64,000 nt of DNA. Source: Thermomonas aquatica. Lineage in GTDB: Bacteria; Pseudomonadota; Gammaproteobacteria; Xanthomonadales; Xanthomonadaceae. Within the stretch, counting starts at the first letter, position 1; each line of letters opens with the position of its first letter. The position numbers and the translations under genes are program-made. Under the pieces are notes generated by a model. That model did no database searches and was not told the origin of the DNA. It saw only the letters and a program-made list of their open reading frames with translations. The stretch lies in the NCBI RefSeq assembly GCF_006337105.1, contig NZ_CP040871.1, positions 2,203,501 to 2,267,500 on the forward strand, read 5' to 3'. Below, piece after piece: positions 36,600 through 47,311 of this stretch.

Positions 36600-37115
36600 A
36601 TGGTTGGGGCGGCTGACCCGGGCGAGGACGCCACCGCCTTCGTGCGCGAAGTCCTGATGCCGGGCGGACCGTGGCAGCAACCCCGGCTCGAGGCCGGGGC
36701 CAGTGCGTTCCGGCTGCGCCTGGATCGCTCGCGGATCCACCGCTGGGGCGTGTACGCCGACCAGGACATCCCGGCGCGACGGCGGGTGATCGAATACACC
36801 GGCCAGCGGATCGGCCTGCGCGAAGGCTTCCGTCGCCGGCTGCGTCCGCAGTTGTACCTGTTCCGCTGCAGCGCGCGCCGGCTGATCGACGGCGGCATCG
36901 GCGGCAGCGGCGCGCAGTACATCAACCACGGCTGCGAACCGAACCTGGCCGCCCGCTTCGACCACCGCCGGGTATTCCTGCTCAGCCTGCGGCCGATCGC
37001 CGCGGGCGAGGAACTGCTGTTCGACTACCACCTGCGCGGCGAGATCGACCCGATTCCCTGCCGTTGCGGCGCGGCGCTTTGCCGGGGCTTCCTCAACGAG
37101 CCGGAGCCGGGCTGA
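36600..37115 (+). CDS. SET-domain lysine methyltransferase-like protein
   Basis: A 171-residue SET protein. The motif set is complete: HRWGVYADQDIPARRRVIEYTG at the start of the domain, QYINHGCEPNL (NHGCEPN at 109-115) for SAM and lysine-channel residues, ELLFDYHL (141-143 FDY) and a post-SET cysteine cluster CRCGAALC (154-161), which binds zinc. Bacterial SET enzymes are known in several pathogens, but this target is unknown. It follows the peptidoglycan-binding gene by 8 bp and precedes the PYROXD2-like gene by 65 bp. The ATG at 36600 is the start that lies closest to the domain. Confidence 0.85.
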   Translation: MVGAADPGEDATAFVREVLMPGGPWQQPRLEAGASAFRLRLDRSRIHRWGVYADQDIPARRRVIEYTGQRIGLREGFRRRLRPQLYLFRCSARRLIDGGIGGSGAQYINHGCEPNLAARFDHRRVFLLSLRPIAAGEELLFDYHLRGEIDPIPCRCGAALCRGFLNEPEPG

Positions 37116-37180
37116 AGCACGCTTCCGTTTTCCGCGCCGGACAGGGATCATCGGCGGCAAACGAGGCGAAGGCGGTACCC

Positions 37181-38800
37181 GTGCGCGAATCCCGGAACGA
37201 CGATGTCCTGATCATCGGTGGCGGCCACAACGGCCTGGTCTGCGCGGCCTATCTCGCGGCCGCGGGACTGAAGGTGCGGGTGCTGGAGCGCCGGCAGCTG
37301 GTCGGCGGCGCGGCGGTGACCGAGGAATTCCACCCCGGCTTCCGCAACTCGGTGGCCAGCTACACGGTCAGCCTGCTCAACCCGAAGGTGATCGCCGACC
37401 TGCGCCTGCACCAGCACGGCCTGCGCGTGGTCGAGCGCCCCTACGCGAATTTCCTGCCGTTGCCGGACGGACGCAGCTTCCGCCTCGGCGGCGGCCACAC
37501 CGAAGCCGAGATCGCCAAGTTCGCGCCGGGCGACGTCGCGCGCTGGGCCGGCTACAACGCGATGCTGGATCGGGTGGTCGCGGTGTTGAAGGAGCTGGTG
37601 CACCTGACCCCGCCGAACATCGGCGAGCGCATCGCCTTCGCCGACTGGCTGAATTCCTACGCGGTGGCCAAGCGGCTCAAGCACCTCGACCTGCGCGGCC
37701 GCCGCGACCTGCTCGACCTGTTCACCAAGTCGGCCGGCGAATTGCTCGACCACTACTTCGAGGGCGCGCCGCTGAAGGCGGTGCTGGGCTGGGATTCGGT
37801 GGTCGGCAATTTCGCCAGCCCCTACACCCCGGGCAGCGCCTACGTGCTGCTGCACCACCTGTTCGGCGAAGTGAACGGCAAGACCGGCGTGTGGGGCCAT
37901 GCGATCGGCGGCATGGGTGCGATCACCCAGGCCATGCGCAAGGAATGCGAGGCGCGCGGCGTCGCCATCGAAACCGATGCGGAAGTCGCGCGACTCATCG
38001 TCGAGAACGGCAAGGCGGTCGGCGTCGCGTTGGCCGACGGCCGCGAGCTGCGCGCGGCCACCATCGCCAGCAACCTCAACCCGAAGTTGCTGTACACCAA
38101 GCTGGTCGAACGCGGTCAACTGGACGACGACACCGCCAACCGCATCGAACGCCATCGCAACGGTTCGGGCACCTTCCGCATGAACGTGGCGCTGAGCGAA
38201 CTGCCGGATTTCACCGCGATGCCGGGCACGCAACAACAGCCGCACCACTCCAGCGGGATCCTGATCGGGCCGTCGCTGCAGTATTTCGAGCAGGCGTATT
38301 TCGACGCCAAGTCGAAGGCGCACAACGCCGGCTGGGCGCGCAAGCCGATCGTCGAGGTGGTGATTTCCTCCACGCTGGACGACACCCTTGCGCCCGCCGG
38401 CCAGCACGTCGCCAGCCTGTTCTGCCAGCAGGTGAACCCGGAGGTGGAGGGCGGCTGGGACGCGCACCGCGATACCGTGGCCAGGTTGATGATCGATACC
38501 GTCAACGACTATGCGCCGAACTTCGCGCGCAGCGTGCTCGGTTACGAAGCCTTGAGCCCGCTCGACTTGGAGCGCCGCATCGGCCTGGTCGGCGGCGACA
38601 TCTTCCACGGCGCGCTCGGCCTGGACCAGATGTTCAGCGCGCGCCCGCTGCTGGGGCAGGGTAATTACCGCGGTGCGTTCAAGAATCTCTATCTCTGCGG
38701 TTCCGGCGCCCATCCGGGTGGCGGCGTGACCGGCCTGCCGGGGCGCAATGCCGCGCGCGAGATCCTGAAGGACTTGCGCAAGGGGCCGCGTCCGGATTGA
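37181..38800 (+). CDS. FAD-dependent oxidoreductase, PYROXD2/phytoene-desaturase-like
   Basis: A 539-residue flavoprotein. The Rossmann motif GGGHNGL is at 13-19, followed by KVRVLERRQLVGGAAVTEEF, which is typical of the PYROXD2/CrtI-like group. The C-terminal block LYLCGSGAHPGGGVTGLPG closes the FAD site. Members oxidise or isomerise lipophilic substrates, but here the substrate is unknown and no carotenoid genes are nearby. It starts at the GTG at 37181, since upstream codons run into the intergenic stretch, and a GAAGG precedes it. A monoamine-oxidase-like gene follows. Confidence 0.83.
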   Translation: MRESRNDDVLIIGGGHNGLVCAAYLAAAGLKVRVLERRQLVGGAAVTEEFHPGFRNSVASYTVSLLNPKVIADLRLHQHGLRVVERPYANFLPLPDGRSFRLGGGHTEAEIAKFAPGDVARWAGYNAMLDRVVAVLKELVHLTPPNIGERIAFADWLNSYAVAKRLKHLDLRGRRDLLDLFTKSAGELLDHYFEGAPLKAVLGWDSVVGNFASPYTPGSAYVLLHHLFGEVNGKTGVWGHAIGGMGAITQAMRKECEARGVAIETDAEVARLIVENGKAVGVALADGRELRAATIASNLNPKLLYTKLVERGQLDDDTANRIERHRNGSGTFRMNVALSELPDFTAMPGTQQQPHHSSGILIGPSLQYFEQAYFDAKSKAHNAGWARKPIVEVVISSTLDDTLAPAGQHVASLFCQQVNPEVEGGWDAHRDTVARLMIDTVNDYAPNFARSVLGYEALSPLDLERRIGLVGGDIFHGALGLDQMFSARPLLGQGNYRGAFKNLYLCGSGAHPGGGVTGLPGRNAAREILKDLRKGPRPD

Positions 38801-38846
38801 GTCGCTGCGCGCGTTGATCCGGGACGACGCACCCCGGAGTCCACCC

Positions 38847-40427
38847 ATGGGCCGCACCCCGCTGTTCCGCCTGCTGCAACGCGCCGCCGCCATCGCCCGC
38901 GCATCGCGCCACGTGCGCATGCCGCTCGACGAATTCCACGATGCCGCGCGCGCGCAGCGCATCGACCATCGTCGTCGTCGCCTGCTGCAATCGGCGGGCG
39001 CCAGCGCATTGCTGGCCGGTTGCCAATCGCTGCCGTTGCCGATGCGCGCGAAGACGGACGATGAAGTCGCCATCGTCGGCGCCGGCATCGCCGGCCTGAC
39101 CGCGGCGTGGCGGCTGCGCCAGGCCGGCGTGCGCGTGCGCGTGTACGAAGCGCAGAACCGCATCGGCGGGCGCATGCTGTCGCTGCGCAACCATTTCGCC
39201 GATGGCCAGGTGATCGAACTCGGCGGCGAGCTGATCGACACCGGGCATGCGCACATCCGCAAGCTGGCCGGCGAACTCGGCCTGACCCTCGACGACTTGC
39301 TCGACGGCGACGGCGACCATGACAGCTGGTTCTTCGATGGCCGCGCGATCGGCGAGGCCGAGATCGTGCGCGCGTTCGTGCCGGTGGCGGCGGCGATCGA
39401 GCGCGACCTCGCCGCCGCGGGCGATGGCGACTACGACTACACCGACCAGAACCCGAAATTCCGCGAACTCGACGCGCTCAGCATCGCCCAGTGGTTCGAC
39501 CGCAATGGCGTGAACGGCTGGCTGCGCAAGCTGCTCGACGTGGCCTATACCACCGAGATGGGGCTGGAAATCGAGCAGCAGTCGGCGCTGAATTTCCTCA
39601 CCTTCATCGGCACCGAGGACAAGGACGCATTCCGCATCTTCGGCGGCAGCGACGAGCGCTTCCACGTGCGCGGCGGCAACGACCTGATCCCGCAGGCGCT
39701 GGCGGCGAAACTGTCCGACGCGATCGAAACCGGCCACGTGCTGGAAGCGGTGCGTGGCGATGCCGATGGCTACGTGCTCAGCTTGCGCAAGGGCGATTCC
39801 TCGCGCGAGGTGCGTGCGCGGCAGGTCGTGCTGGCGTTGCCATTCACCCTGCTGCGCAAGGTGCGCATCGATGTCGCGCTGCCCGCGCGCAAGCGCCATG
39901 CCATCGACCACCTGGCCTACGGCACCAATGCCAAGCTGATGATCGGCTTCGAGCGCCGCACCTGGCGCGAACAGCACGCCAACGGCGCATCGATGAGCGA
40001 CCTCGGCTACCAGACCAGTTGGGATACCTCGCGCAAGCAGGCCGGCACGGCGGGTGCGCTGACCAATTTCACCGGCGGACGCCACGGCATCGAACTCGGG
40101 CAGGGCACGCCGAAGCAACAAGCCGAAGCCGCGGTGCGCGACCTCGAACGGGTGTTTCCCGGCATCGCCGCCGCCCGCGGCAATGCCGCGGAGGCGCGCA
40201 TGCACTGGCCGTCGAACCCGTGGGTGCTGGGCAGCTACGCCTGCTTCCAGCCGGGCGACTGGTCGTCGATCGGCGGGGCGATGGGCGAGGCCGTCGGCGG
40301 CCTGCATTTCGCCGGCGAACATTGTTCGATCGAAGCGCAGGGCTTCATGGAAGGCGGCTGCGAATCCGGCGAGCTGGCCGCGCAGGCGGTCCTGCTGCAG
40401 CGTGGCCTGGCCGCGCATCGGCGCTGA
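38847..40427 (+). CDS. Lipoprotein flavin monoamine oxidase-like protein
   Basis: A 526-residue FAD enzyme of the amine-oxidase family. A twin-arginine-rich leader ([11 protein letters not shown] near 41-51) is followed by a lipobox LAGC (C59), so it is probably exported folded and lipid-anchored. The FAD motif GAGIAGL is at 78-84, then [12 protein letters not shown], and the C-terminal FAEHC-like segment reads [17 protein letters not shown]. The substrate is not apparent. The ATG at 38847 keeps the leader near the N-terminus, although 40 residues precede it. A candidate non-coding RNA and terminator follow. Confidence 0.8.
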   Translation: MGRTPLFRLLQRAAAIARASRHVRMPLDEFHDAARAQRIDHRRRRLLQSAGASALLAGCQSLPLPMRAKTDDEVAIVGAGIAGLTAAWRLRQAGVRVRVYEAQNRIGGRMLSLRNHFADGQVIELGGELIDTGHAHIRKLAGELGLTLDDLLDGDGDHDSWFFDGRAIGEAEIVRAFVPVAAAIERDLAAAGDGDYDYTDQNPKFRELDALSIAQWFDRNGVNGWLRKLLDVAYTTEMGLEIEQQSALNFLTFIGTEDKDAFRIFGGSDERFHVRGGNDLIPQALAAKLSDAIETGHVLEAVRGDADGYVLSLRKGDSSREVRARQVVLALPFTLLRKVRIDVALPARKRHAIDHLAYGTNAKLMIGFERRTWREQHANGASMSDLGYQTSWDTSRKQAGTAGALTNFTGGRHGIELGQGTPKQQAEAAVRDLERVFPGIAAARGNAAEARMHWPSNPWVLGSYACFQPGDWSSIGGAMGEAVGGLHFAGEHCSIEAQGFMEGGCESGELAAQAVLLQRGLAAHRR

Positions 40428-40430
40428 GTC

Positions 40431-40566
40431 GTTATTCCTGCACTGGGCAGTCCTTTTTTGCAGTGCAGCGTGCAAAGCCCATAACGATTCCTTCACGATC
40501 ACCCCGCATCCCGACGTGGGGGAGGGAGCAAGCCCGCAGAGACTTCGGTCGAAGCGGGCTTTTTTT
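40431..40566 (+). ncRNA. Candidate structured small RNA or 3' UTR upstream of glnE
   Basis: Three potential hairpins lie in a row between the amine-oxidase gene and glnE. The first has an 8-bp stem CTGCACTG / CAGTGCAG (40438-40445 and 40461-40468) with flanking GTTAT / ATAAC. The second pairs CCCC with GGGG (40502-40505 and 40518-40521). The third is a terminator with T-tail. No promoter was recognised, so this may instead be the 3' end of the oxidase transcript. Confidence 0.35.
40531..40566 (+). terminator. Rho-independent terminator before glnE
   Basis: The stem AGCCCGC (40531-40537) / GCGGGCT (40554-40560) encloses an inner CTTCGGTCGAAG hairpin and is followed by six T (40561-40566). It would end transcription from the amine-oxidase gene or a small RNA. 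Confidence 0.8.
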
Positions 40567-40618
40567 ATGCGCGCATGCCGCGGCACGGGATGCCATGCGC
40601 GCATGCAAGAATCGAGCG

Positions 40619-43393
40619 ATGCACGATTTCGATCAGCTCGTCGAACGCAAGCTCGCCCGCCTGCCTGCGGAATCCGCCTGGCGCGGCGATGCCGGCTTCA
40701 TGGCGAAGCTGCGCAGGCTCGCCATCGCCAGCGATTTCGCGCTGGCTGTCTTGGCGGCGCAACCTGCGCTGATCGAGCGCCTGCAGGCCGATGGCGGTGC
40801 CGCGCCTGCGCCGCTGCCGGCGCTCGATCCCGGCAACCGCGCCGACTGGCCGCGCCTGCTGCGCCGCCATCGGCAGGCCGAATCCACCCGCCTGGTCTGG
40901 CGCGATGTCGTCGCCGGCGATCCGGTCGAGGCCATCCTCGCCGGCAGCACCGCATTGGCGGAAAACTGCCTGCAGCTCGCATTGGCTGCGCTGGAAGCCG
41001 AGTTCGCGCAGCGCTTCGGCACGGTACGCGATGCCGAGGGCAACCCGCAGCGACTGGTGGTGTTCGGCCTCGGCAAGCTCGGCGGCGGCGAACTCAATTT
41101 CAGTTCCGACATCGATCTGGTCTATGCCTACGAGCACGAGGGTGAATCCGACGGCGCGCGCCCGCTGGCGGCATCGGACTACTTCGCGCGGCTCGGCCAG
41201 CAACTGGCCAAGCTGCTCGACGAAGTCACCGCCGATGGCTTCAGCCACCGCGTCGACCTGCGCCTGCGCCCGTTCGGCAATGCCGGCCGGGTCGCGCTGA
41301 GCTTCGCGGCGATGGAGCAATACTTCCAGCGCGAGGGTCGCGACTGGGAGCGCTACGCCTGGCAGAAGGCGCGGCCGGTGGCCGGCGACCTGGCGGCCGG
41401 CGAACGCTTCCTCGCCGCGTTGCGGCCGTTCGTGTATCGCCGCTACCTCGACTACGGCGCGCTGGACGGCCTGCGCACGATGAAGGCGGCGATCGCCGCG
41501 GAAGTCGCGCGCAAGGAACTGGCGGACGACATCAAGCGCGGGCCGGGCGGCATCCGCGAGATCGAGTTCCTGGCGCAGGCGCTGCAGCTGATCCGCGGCG
41601 GGCGCGAACCGGCGCTGCGCGAACGCCGCCTGCTGCCGGCGCTGCGGGCGCTGGTGGACGCGGGCCATGTCGATGCCGAAGCGGGCGCCGCCCTGGTGGA
41701 TGCCTACCGCTTCCTGCGCGTGCTGGAGAACCGCATCCAGATGCTCGGCGATGCGCAGGCGCATGCGCTGCCGGCCGATCCCGCGCAACGCGAGCGGATC
41801 GCGGGTGGGCTGGGATACGCGGACACGCCCGCGCTCGAACGCGAACTGCAGGGCGTGCGCGCGCGCGTCGCGTCCGAGTTCGCGGCATTGTTGGCGCCAC
41901 GCCAGGCCGCAACCGGCGACAGCGACCTGGCCCTGTACTGGCGCAGCCTGCCCGACGATGGCGATGCGGGCCAGCTGGCGGCCGCCGGCTTCGAGGCCGG
42001 CGACGCGTTGCACCGCAGCCTCTGCGATTTCGCGCGCGCGCCCGGCGTGCGCGAGCTGTCCGATGCCACGCGTGCGCGGCTGGATCGGGTGCTGCCCGCG
42101 CTGCTGCAGGCGGCGGCCGTTTCTTCGCAACCGGATGCCTCGCTGCGCCGTTTGCTGCCGCTGTTGCACACCCTGCTGAAGCGCGCCAGTTACCTGGCCC
42201 TGCTCGACGAACAGCCGGTCGCGCTGCAGCGCCTGGTCGATGCGCTGTCGCGCAGCGCGCTGCTCGGCGAACGGCTGGCCGCGCATCCGCTGCTGCTGGA
42301 CGAATTGCTGGACCGGCGCGTGGCCGGCGGCCTGCCGGATCGCACCGCGATGCAGGCCGAATGCGCGGCCGCGTTGCGCGAGGGCGATGCGGAAGCCTCG
42401 CTGCACGCGCTCAACGAAGTGCGGCAGGCGCTGAGCTTCCGCATCGCGCTGGCCTTACTGGATGCGCGTTGCGATGCGCAATCCTGCGCGCAGCGGTTGG
42501 CCTGGCTGGCCGACGCGGTGGTGGCCTGCGTGCTGCGCATCGCGCTGGAGGAAATGCAGGCCGCGCACGGGACGATCGAAGGCGGGCGCTTCGCCGTGCT
42601 CGGCTACGGCAGCCTGGGCGGCGAGGAACTCGGTTTCGGTTCCGACCTCGACCTGGTGTTCCTGTACGACGCTGCCGCCGATGCGCAGTCGGACGGCGCG
42701 CGCGCGATGGACGCGCCGCGCTGGTTCGCCCGGCTCGGCCAGAAGATCGTGGCCCTGCTCGGCGCCGGCACCGGCGCCGGTCGATTGTTCGAGGTCGACG
42801 TGCGCCTGCGCCCGGATGGCGCGAAAGGCTTGCTGGTCTCGAGCCTGGCCAGTTTTTCCGAGTACCAGCGCGAACGCGCCTGGACCTGGGAGCACCAGGC
42901 GCTGGTGCGCGCGCGCGCGGTGGCAGGCGATGCCACATTGATCGCCGCGTTCGATGGCTTGCGCGACGAAGTGTTGGCGCGACCGCGCGATGCGGTTGCG
43001 CTTGCCGGGGATGTGTCGTCGATGCGCCAGCGCATGCGCGCCGAACTGGACCGCAGCGATGGCGCGGTATTCGACCTCAAGCAGGGCGAGGGTGGGTTGG
43101 TCGACCTGGAATTCCTGCTGCAGTGCCTGGTGATGCGCGATGCGGCCACGCATGCCGCGCTACTCCGGCCACGGGCGACGCCGGCCTTGCTCGATGCCGC
43201 ACGCGATGCCGGTGCGATCGATGCATCGACGCACGCCGCGCTGCTCGCTGCACACGCGGTGCTGCTGGATGCCGGCATGCGCTGCACGCTGGATCGCAGG
43301 CCACGGCGCGTGCCGTACGGCGACGTCATCGAACGGGCGCGGGCAGCGATCCGCGATGCGGCGCGCGTGCAGGGCCTGCGCTTCCAAGCTTGA
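40619..43393 (+). CDS. glnE: Glutamine synthetase adenylyltransferase/adenylyl-removing enzyme
   Basis: A 924-residue bifunctional enzyme that adenylylates and de-adenylylates glutamine synthetase. Both nucleotidyltransferase domains are intact: the first has [15 protein letters not shown] at 155-169 (D164, D166), the second [15 protein letters not shown] near 667-681 (D676, D678). A regulatory helical linker lies between. Activity is normally set by PII protein and glutamine. Length is normal for the family. It begins 53 bp after the terminator; a weak ribosome-binding site (GAG) precedes the ATG. Confidence 0.95.
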   Translation: MHDFDQLVERKLARLPAESAWRGDAGFMAKLRRLAIASDFALAVLAAQPALIERLQADGGAAPAPLPALDPGNRADWPRLLRRHRQAESTRLVWRDVVAGDPVEAILAGSTALAENCLQLALAALEAEFAQRFGTVRDAEGNPQRLVVFGLGKLGGGELNFSSDIDLVYAYEHEGESDGARPLAASDYFARLGQQLAKLLDEVTADGFSHRVDLRLRPFGNAGRVALSFAAMEQYFQREGRDWERYAWQKARPVAGDLAAGERFLAALRPFVYRRYLDYGALDGLRTMKAAIAAEVARKELADDIKRGPGGIREIEFLAQALQLIRGGREPALRERRLLPALRALVDAGHVDAEAGAALVDAYRFLRVLENRIQMLGDAQAHALPADPAQRERIAGGLGYADTPALERELQGVRARVASEFAALLAPRQAATGDSDLALYWRSLPDDGDAGQLAAAGFEAGDALHRSLCDFARAPGVRELSDATRARLDRVLPALLQAAAVSSQPDASLRRLLPLLHTLLKRASYLALLDEQPVALQRLVDALSRSALLGERLAAHPLLLDELLDRRVAGGLPDRTAMQAECAAALREGDAEASLHALNEVRQALSFRIALALLDARCDAQSCAQRLAWLADAVVACVLRIALEEMQAAHGTIEGGRFAVLGYGSLGGEELGFGSDLDLVFLYDAAADAQSDGARAMDAPRWFARLGQKIVALLGAGTGAGRLFEVDVRLRPDGAKGLLVSSLASFSEYQRERAWTWEHQALVRARAVAGDATLIAAFDGLRDEVLARPRDAVALAGDVSSMRQRMRAELDRSDGAVFDLKQGEGGLVDLEFLLQCLVMRDAATHAALLRPRATPALLDAARDAGAIDASTHAALLAAHAVLLDAGMRCTLDRRPRRVPYGDVIERARAAIRDAARVQGLRFQA

Positions 43394-43399
43394 CGTACG

Positions 43400-44200
43400 C
43401 TAGCGGCCTGGACTGTCCGGCTTCACGTCGCGCCAGTCCGCCAGCGGCAGGCCCTGTTCCTTGCAGAACTTCACCGTCCCGGACGCCTTGAGGTAGGCGT
43501 CCACCGAGTCCGGTGTCGGCGCCATGCCGTCCCGGAGCATGATGGCCATCTGTTGCTGGGCGGTGACCAAGATGGAAGCGTTCAGTCGACGCAGCGTTTC
43601 GATATCCACCAGGTAGTCACGGCGCGCATCCGCGTCCAGCGCGGTCGGGTAGGACAGGGCCATCAACCGCCCGGACAAGCGGTTGGCGTCCTCCTTGTAG
43701 TCGCGCGCGGCCGCGATGCTGTCGCTGAGCATGCTGTAGACGTCCTGCCGCCGCTGGCTGAAGTGGGTGGCGGTGCCGTTCGCGACCAATGCCTCCCAGA
43801 CCGGGAATCGCCAGGGGCGGATGGGCATGCGCACCACGAAGCGCGGACTGGTCGGGGTGGCATCGGCATGCACGGCTGCCGGCATCAGGGTGGCACCGCT
43901 GTCCAGCACGCGTCGTGCGAGCTCATCCAGTTGCGTCTGGACGCAGGGCTGGGTCGCATAGTGTTCCGCGCCCCACACGAAGATCCGATTCGCCTCGCCT
44001 TGCACGCGACGTTCGCCGTCATGCACTTTGGCCCGCCAGCCCCAGTCCTCCGCCGCCTCGTTGGCGGCCAGCGCGATCGCCACGCCCAGCACCACGATCA
44101 GGATTTCGCTCCAGAACGCCTTCCAGCCCATCGAGGGCGAGAACCGCCGCCAGCGCGAGCGATGGGCAGGGGCGTTGGTATCGGCGTTGTCGTCGTTCAT
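43400..44200 (-). CDS. Hypothetical single-pass membrane protein
   Basis: A 266-residue protein with one membrane helix near residues 32-45 ([22 protein letters not shown]) and a long, mostly helical extracytoplasmic part. No family was recognised. Its ATG overlaps the stop of the ELM1-like gene by 4 bp, so the two are translated together, although no functional link is known. The C-terminus ends in a short Arg/Pro segment. It is convergent with glnE. Confidence 0.65.
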   Translation of the reverse strand: MNDDNADTNAPAHRSRWRRFSPSMGWKAFWSEILIVVLGVAIALAANEAAEDWGWRAKVHDGERRVQGEANRIFVWGAEHYATQPCVQTQLDELARRVLDSGATLMPAAVHADATPTSPRFVVRMPIRPWRFPVWEALVANGTATHFSQRRQDVYSMLSDSIAAARDYKEDANRLSGRLMALSYPTALDADARRDYLVDIETLRRLNASILVTAQQQMAIMLRDGMAPTPDSVDAYLKASGTVKFCKEQGLPLADWRDVKPDSPGR

Positions 44201-45168
44201 TGGCCGGAGTTACGCACTTGCAGGCCGGCATCGGACAACCGCCGGCGCACCTCGTCCGCGACCCGCGCGGTTTCGCGCAGGGGTTCCGCCGCGAACGGCG
44301 CCAGCGCAGTATCGAGGTCGCGCACGCGCCCGCTGGCGCGCAAGGCATCGAGGAACACCCGCAGCCGTCCGCTGGCGATGCCGGCCGACCACACGAACAC
44401 CGGCGCCAAGGTCGCCGCCGCCTCGCTGAGCATGTTCACCGAATCCGGCGTGCAGACGATGCGTTGCGCATGGGCGAGCAGGCCGGCATACGGATTGTCG
44501 CCATCGCGCGCGTCGCGCCAGCGGATGCCGGGCACGTCCGCGGGAAGCTTCGCCAGCATTTCGCGCCAGCGTGCGGGCGTGCGCCGTGAGGCGACCGCGC
44601 TGAAGCTGCCGTGCTCGTCGCGGGCGCGTTGCGCGAGTTGCCGCAGCAGCGATTCGAAGTCGCTGTCGCACAGTGCGACATGCTTGCTGGGCGCGCCGAC
44701 CAGCAGCAGCGTGTGCGGTGCGGGCAGGACGGCAATCTGCGGCGCATCGCGGCGCGCCTGCGCCAGCCACAGGTCGTCGATCGGGTTCAGGCTGCCCAGC
44801 ATCGGAATGACGTTGCCGCCGCGCAACCCGTCGTGCTGCGGCGCGACCACGAGATCCCAATGGCGGGTGTCGATGCGCGGGTCGAGGACTTGCACCGCCT
44901 TGCTGCCGCGGGCGCGCAACAGCCGCGTAGCCAGCGCCGCCTGCCGGCCACAGCCGATGGCGAGTTGCGGCGGCCGTGCGGCCTGCGCATCGAATCCGCT
45001 GCCGAATGCGCCAGCCGCGCCGGGCAGGGCACGCGGCGCCAGCCATCGCCATGGCGCGTGCGGCAGCAGGAGGCATTCGCCGGCCTCGGCATCCAGCGCC
45101 CGCGCCAGCGCCAGCGCCTGGCGGGCATTGCCGGCGCGGCCATCGTGCAGGGCGAGGGTGGCGCTCAC
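44197..45168 (-). CDS. ELM1/GtrOC1-like protein
   Basis: A 323-residue protein of the mitochondrial-fission ELM1 family, found in many proteobacteria. Visible family features are a glycosyltransferase-B-like fold with [21 protein letters not shown] and the late [12 protein letters not shown] block. The bacterial role is unsettled; links to surface polysaccharides have been proposed. LPS genes lie about 2.4 kb downstream on the opposite strand, which fits such a role. It overlaps the membrane protein gene that follows. Confidence 0.78.
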   Translation of the reverse strand: MSATLALHDGRAGNARQALALARALDAEAGECLLLPHAPWRWLAPRALPGAAGAFGSGFDAQAARPPQLAIGCGRQAALATRLLRARGSKAVQVLDPRIDTRHWDLVVAPQHDGLRGGNVIPMLGSLNPIDDLWLAQARRDAPQIAVLPAPHTLLLVGAPSKHVALCDSDFESLLRQLAQRARDEHGSFSAVASRRTPARWREMLAKLPADVPGIRWRDARDGDNPYAGLLAHAQRIVCTPDSVNMLSEAAATLAPVFVWSAGIASGRLRVFLDALRASGRVRDLDTALAPFAAEPLRETARVADEVRRRLSDAGLQVRNSGQ

Positions 45169-45225
45169 GCGGCCTGGTCCCCGTGTCGTTGCACGAGTGA
45201 TGCCGATCCGTTCCGATTGCGTGGC

Positions 45226-45253
45226 TTTGGATTCACCCGTGGAACTCTACAAT
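45226..45253 (+). promoter_or_regulatory. Candidate promoter of the rutE-like gene
   Basis: TTTGGA (45226-45231) and TACAAT (45248-45253) are spaced 16 bp. The gene starts 30 bp after the -10 box. The boxes are near sigma-70 consensus and the area is AT-richer than its surroundings. Confidence 0.4.
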
Positions 45254-45283
45254 GGAGGTCGCAAGCACAACCCCGAGGATCGC

Positions 45284-45874
45284 ATGCCGCAAGCCCTGAA
45301 CGATGCCGCGCTGGACCAGCTGTTCCGCACCGCGCGCACCTACAACGCCTTCACCGGCGAGGTTTCCGACGACGCCCTGCACCAGCTCTACGGCCTGCTG
45401 AAGTTCGGCCCGACCGAGGCCAACAGCACCCCGGCGCGGATCGTGTTCGTGAAGTCGGAGGAGGCCAAGGCCAAGCTCGGCCCGGCGCTGAGCGAGGGCA
45501 ACTACAAGAAGACGATGGCGGCGCCCTGCGTGGCGATCGTCGGCTACGACATGCGCTTCTTCGACAAGCTGCCGGTGCTGTTCCCGCATACCGACGCCAA
45601 GCCGTGGTTCGAGCATCGCGAGCAGGACAACCTGGCCTGGGTGGCGATGCGCAGCAGCAGCCTGCAGACCGCCTACCTGATCCTGGCGGCGCGCTCGCTC
45701 GGGCTGGATTGCGGGCCGATGACCGGCTTCGACAACGCCAAGGTCGACGAAGCCTTCTTCGCCGGCACCTCGATCCGCTCCAACATCCTGGTCAACCTCG
45801 GCCATGGCGATCCGGCCAGCATCTTCCCGCGTTCGCCGCGGCTTTCGTTCGACGAAGCCTGCCAGATCCTTTGA
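45284..45874 (+). CDS. rutE: Nitroreductase-family malonic semialdehyde reductase (RutE-like)
   Basis: A 196-residue FMN-dependent reductase. The sequence [20 protein letters not shown], the [16 protein letters not shown] block and [22 protein letters not shown] match the RutE/HadB branch of the nitroreductase family. RutE reduces malonic semialdehyde during pyrimidine breakdown, but here no other rut genes are visible, so another carbonyl or nitro substrate is possible. A GAGGA ribosome-binding site precedes the ATG. YceI follows 25 bp downstream. Confidence 0.85.
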   Translation: MPQALNDAALDQLFRTARTYNAFTGEVSDDALHQLYGLLKFGPTEANSTPARIVFVKSEEAKAKLGPALSEGNYKKTMAAPCVAIVGYDMRFFDKLPVLFPHTDAKPWFEHREQDNLAWVAMRSSSLQTAYLILAARSLGLDCGPMTGFDNAKVDEAFFAGTSIRSNILVNLGHGDPASIFPRSPRLSFDEACQIL

Positions 45875-45899
45875 CCCCCATTCCCGCAAGGAAACTCCC

Positions 45900-46532
45900 A
45901 TGTTCAAGCGCCTGATCCTCACCGCCGCCCTCGTCGCCGCCAGCGCCAACGCCTTCGCCGCCGGCGTGACCTACAAGCTCGACCCGGGCCACACCAACGT
46001 CATCGCCAGCTGGAACCACATGGGTTACTCGAACCCGAGCGCCAGCTTCAGCGGCGTAGACGGCAGCCTGGTCTACGACGCCGCCGACGTGGGCAAGTCG
46101 AGCGTGCAGGTGACCCTGCCGCTGTCCGGCCTCAACGGGTTCTCCGAGAAGTTCAACGCCCACCTCAACAGCGCCGATTTCTTCGATTCCGCCAAGTTCC
46201 CGACCGCCAGCTTCAAGAGCACCAAGGTCGAGGCCGCGGGCGAAGGCAAGCTCAAGGTCACCGGCGAGCTGACCATCAAGGACATCACCAAGCCGGTGGT
46301 GCTGGACGTGGCCCTCAACAAGCGCGGCGAGGGCAACAACGGCGGCGCCAAGATCGGCTTCGATGCCACCGCCACCATCAAGCGCACCGACTACGGCATG
46401 GGCATGGCGGTGCCGATGGTCAGCGACGAAATCGCGCTGCGCATCACCACCGAGGCGAACGCGCCGAAGGCCGACGCGCCGGAAGCGAAGGCCAAGGCGG
46501 GCAAGACCGGCAAGGCGAGCAACACCAAGTGA
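45900..46532 (+). CDS. YceI family periplasmic protein
   Basis: A 210-residue lipocalin-like protein with a signal peptide ending ANAFAA. YceI features are TYKLDPGHTNVIASWNHMG, the SVQVTLPLSGL strand, and FDSAKFPTASFKST. Family members bind isoprenoid quinones or related lipids. The C-terminal 25 residues are Ala/Lys-rich and are not part of the fold. The pirin gene overlaps its stop by 4 bp. Confidence 0.9.
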   Translation: MFKRLILTAALVAASANAFAAGVTYKLDPGHTNVIASWNHMGYSNPSASFSGVDGSLVYDAADVGKSSVQVTLPLSGLNGFSEKFNAHLNSADFFDSAKFPTASFKSTKVEAAGEGKLKVTGELTIKDITKPVVLDVALNKRGEGNNGGAKIGFDATATIKRTDYGMGMAVPMVSDEIALRITTEANAPKADAPEAKAKAGKTGKASNTK

Positions 46533-47251
46533 TCATCGAACGCCCGTCCGCCGCGCGTGGCGCCGTCGACCTGGGCTGGCTGCGCAGCAAGCACAGCTTC
46601 TCGTTCGGCCATTACCACGATCCCGCGTGGATGGGCTTCGGCCCGTTGCGGGTGATCAACGACGACACCGTCGCCCCCGGCGGCGGTTTCGCCCCGCATC
46701 GCCACGCCAACATGGAAATCATCAGCGTGGTGCTGGACGGCGCGCTGGCGCACAAGGACAACATGTCCAATAACGGCCGCGGCACCGACGGCGTGATCCG
46801 CGCCGGCGAAGTGCAGTGGATGAGCGCCGGCCACGGCATCGAGCACAGCGAATACAACGGCTCGAACACGGCGCCGGTGCATTTCCTGCAGATCTGGATC
46901 CAGCCGGACCGGCTCAATGCGCAGCCGGACTACGCGCAGAAGTTCTTCGATCCCGAAGCGCGGCGCGCACGCTGGGCGACGCTGGTCTCGCCGGATGGCG
47001 CGGACGGCTCGCTGGCGATCCGCCAGCAGGCCACGCTGCGCGCTACCCGCCTGCTTGCGGGCGATGCGGTGACCACAACGCTCGATCCGGCCCGCAAGCA
47101 GTGGCTGCATGTCGCCGCCGGCGAAGTCGCCGTGGGCGAGCGCGTGCTGGTGGCCGGCGATGCACTGGGCTTCGTCGACGAAGCCGGCGAGCTGGCCCTG
47201 CGCGGCATCGGCGAGGCCAGCGACGTGCTGCTGTTCGACCTGCCGGCCTGA
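46529..47251 (+). CDS. Pirin family protein
   Basis: A 240-residue bicupin of the pirin family. The N-terminal metal site is visible as FAPHRHANMEIISVVLDGAL, and GHGIEHSEYN carries another ligand set. Some bacterial pirins act as quercetin dioxygenases or as redox-linked regulators; the role here is not known. Its ATG overlaps the stop of the YceI gene by 4 bp, and a zinc-ribbon gene follows 60 bp later. Confidence 0.9.
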   Translation: MIIERPSAARGAVDLGWLRSKHSFSFGHYHDPAWMGFGPLRVINDDTVAPGGGFAPHRHANMEIISVVLDGALAHKDNMSNNGRGTDGVIRAGEVQWMSAGHGIEHSEYNGSNTAPVHFLQIWIQPDRLNAQPDYAQKFFDPEARRARWATLVSPDGADGSLAIRQQATLRATRLLAGDAVTTTLDPARKQWLHVAAGEVAVGERVLVAGDALGFVDEAGELALRGIGEASDVLLFDLPA

Positions 47252-47311
47252 GTCGGAACGCGACCTGCGGCTGGTAAACTGGCGCGGTTCCCGCCACCGC
47301 GCCGCATCGCC

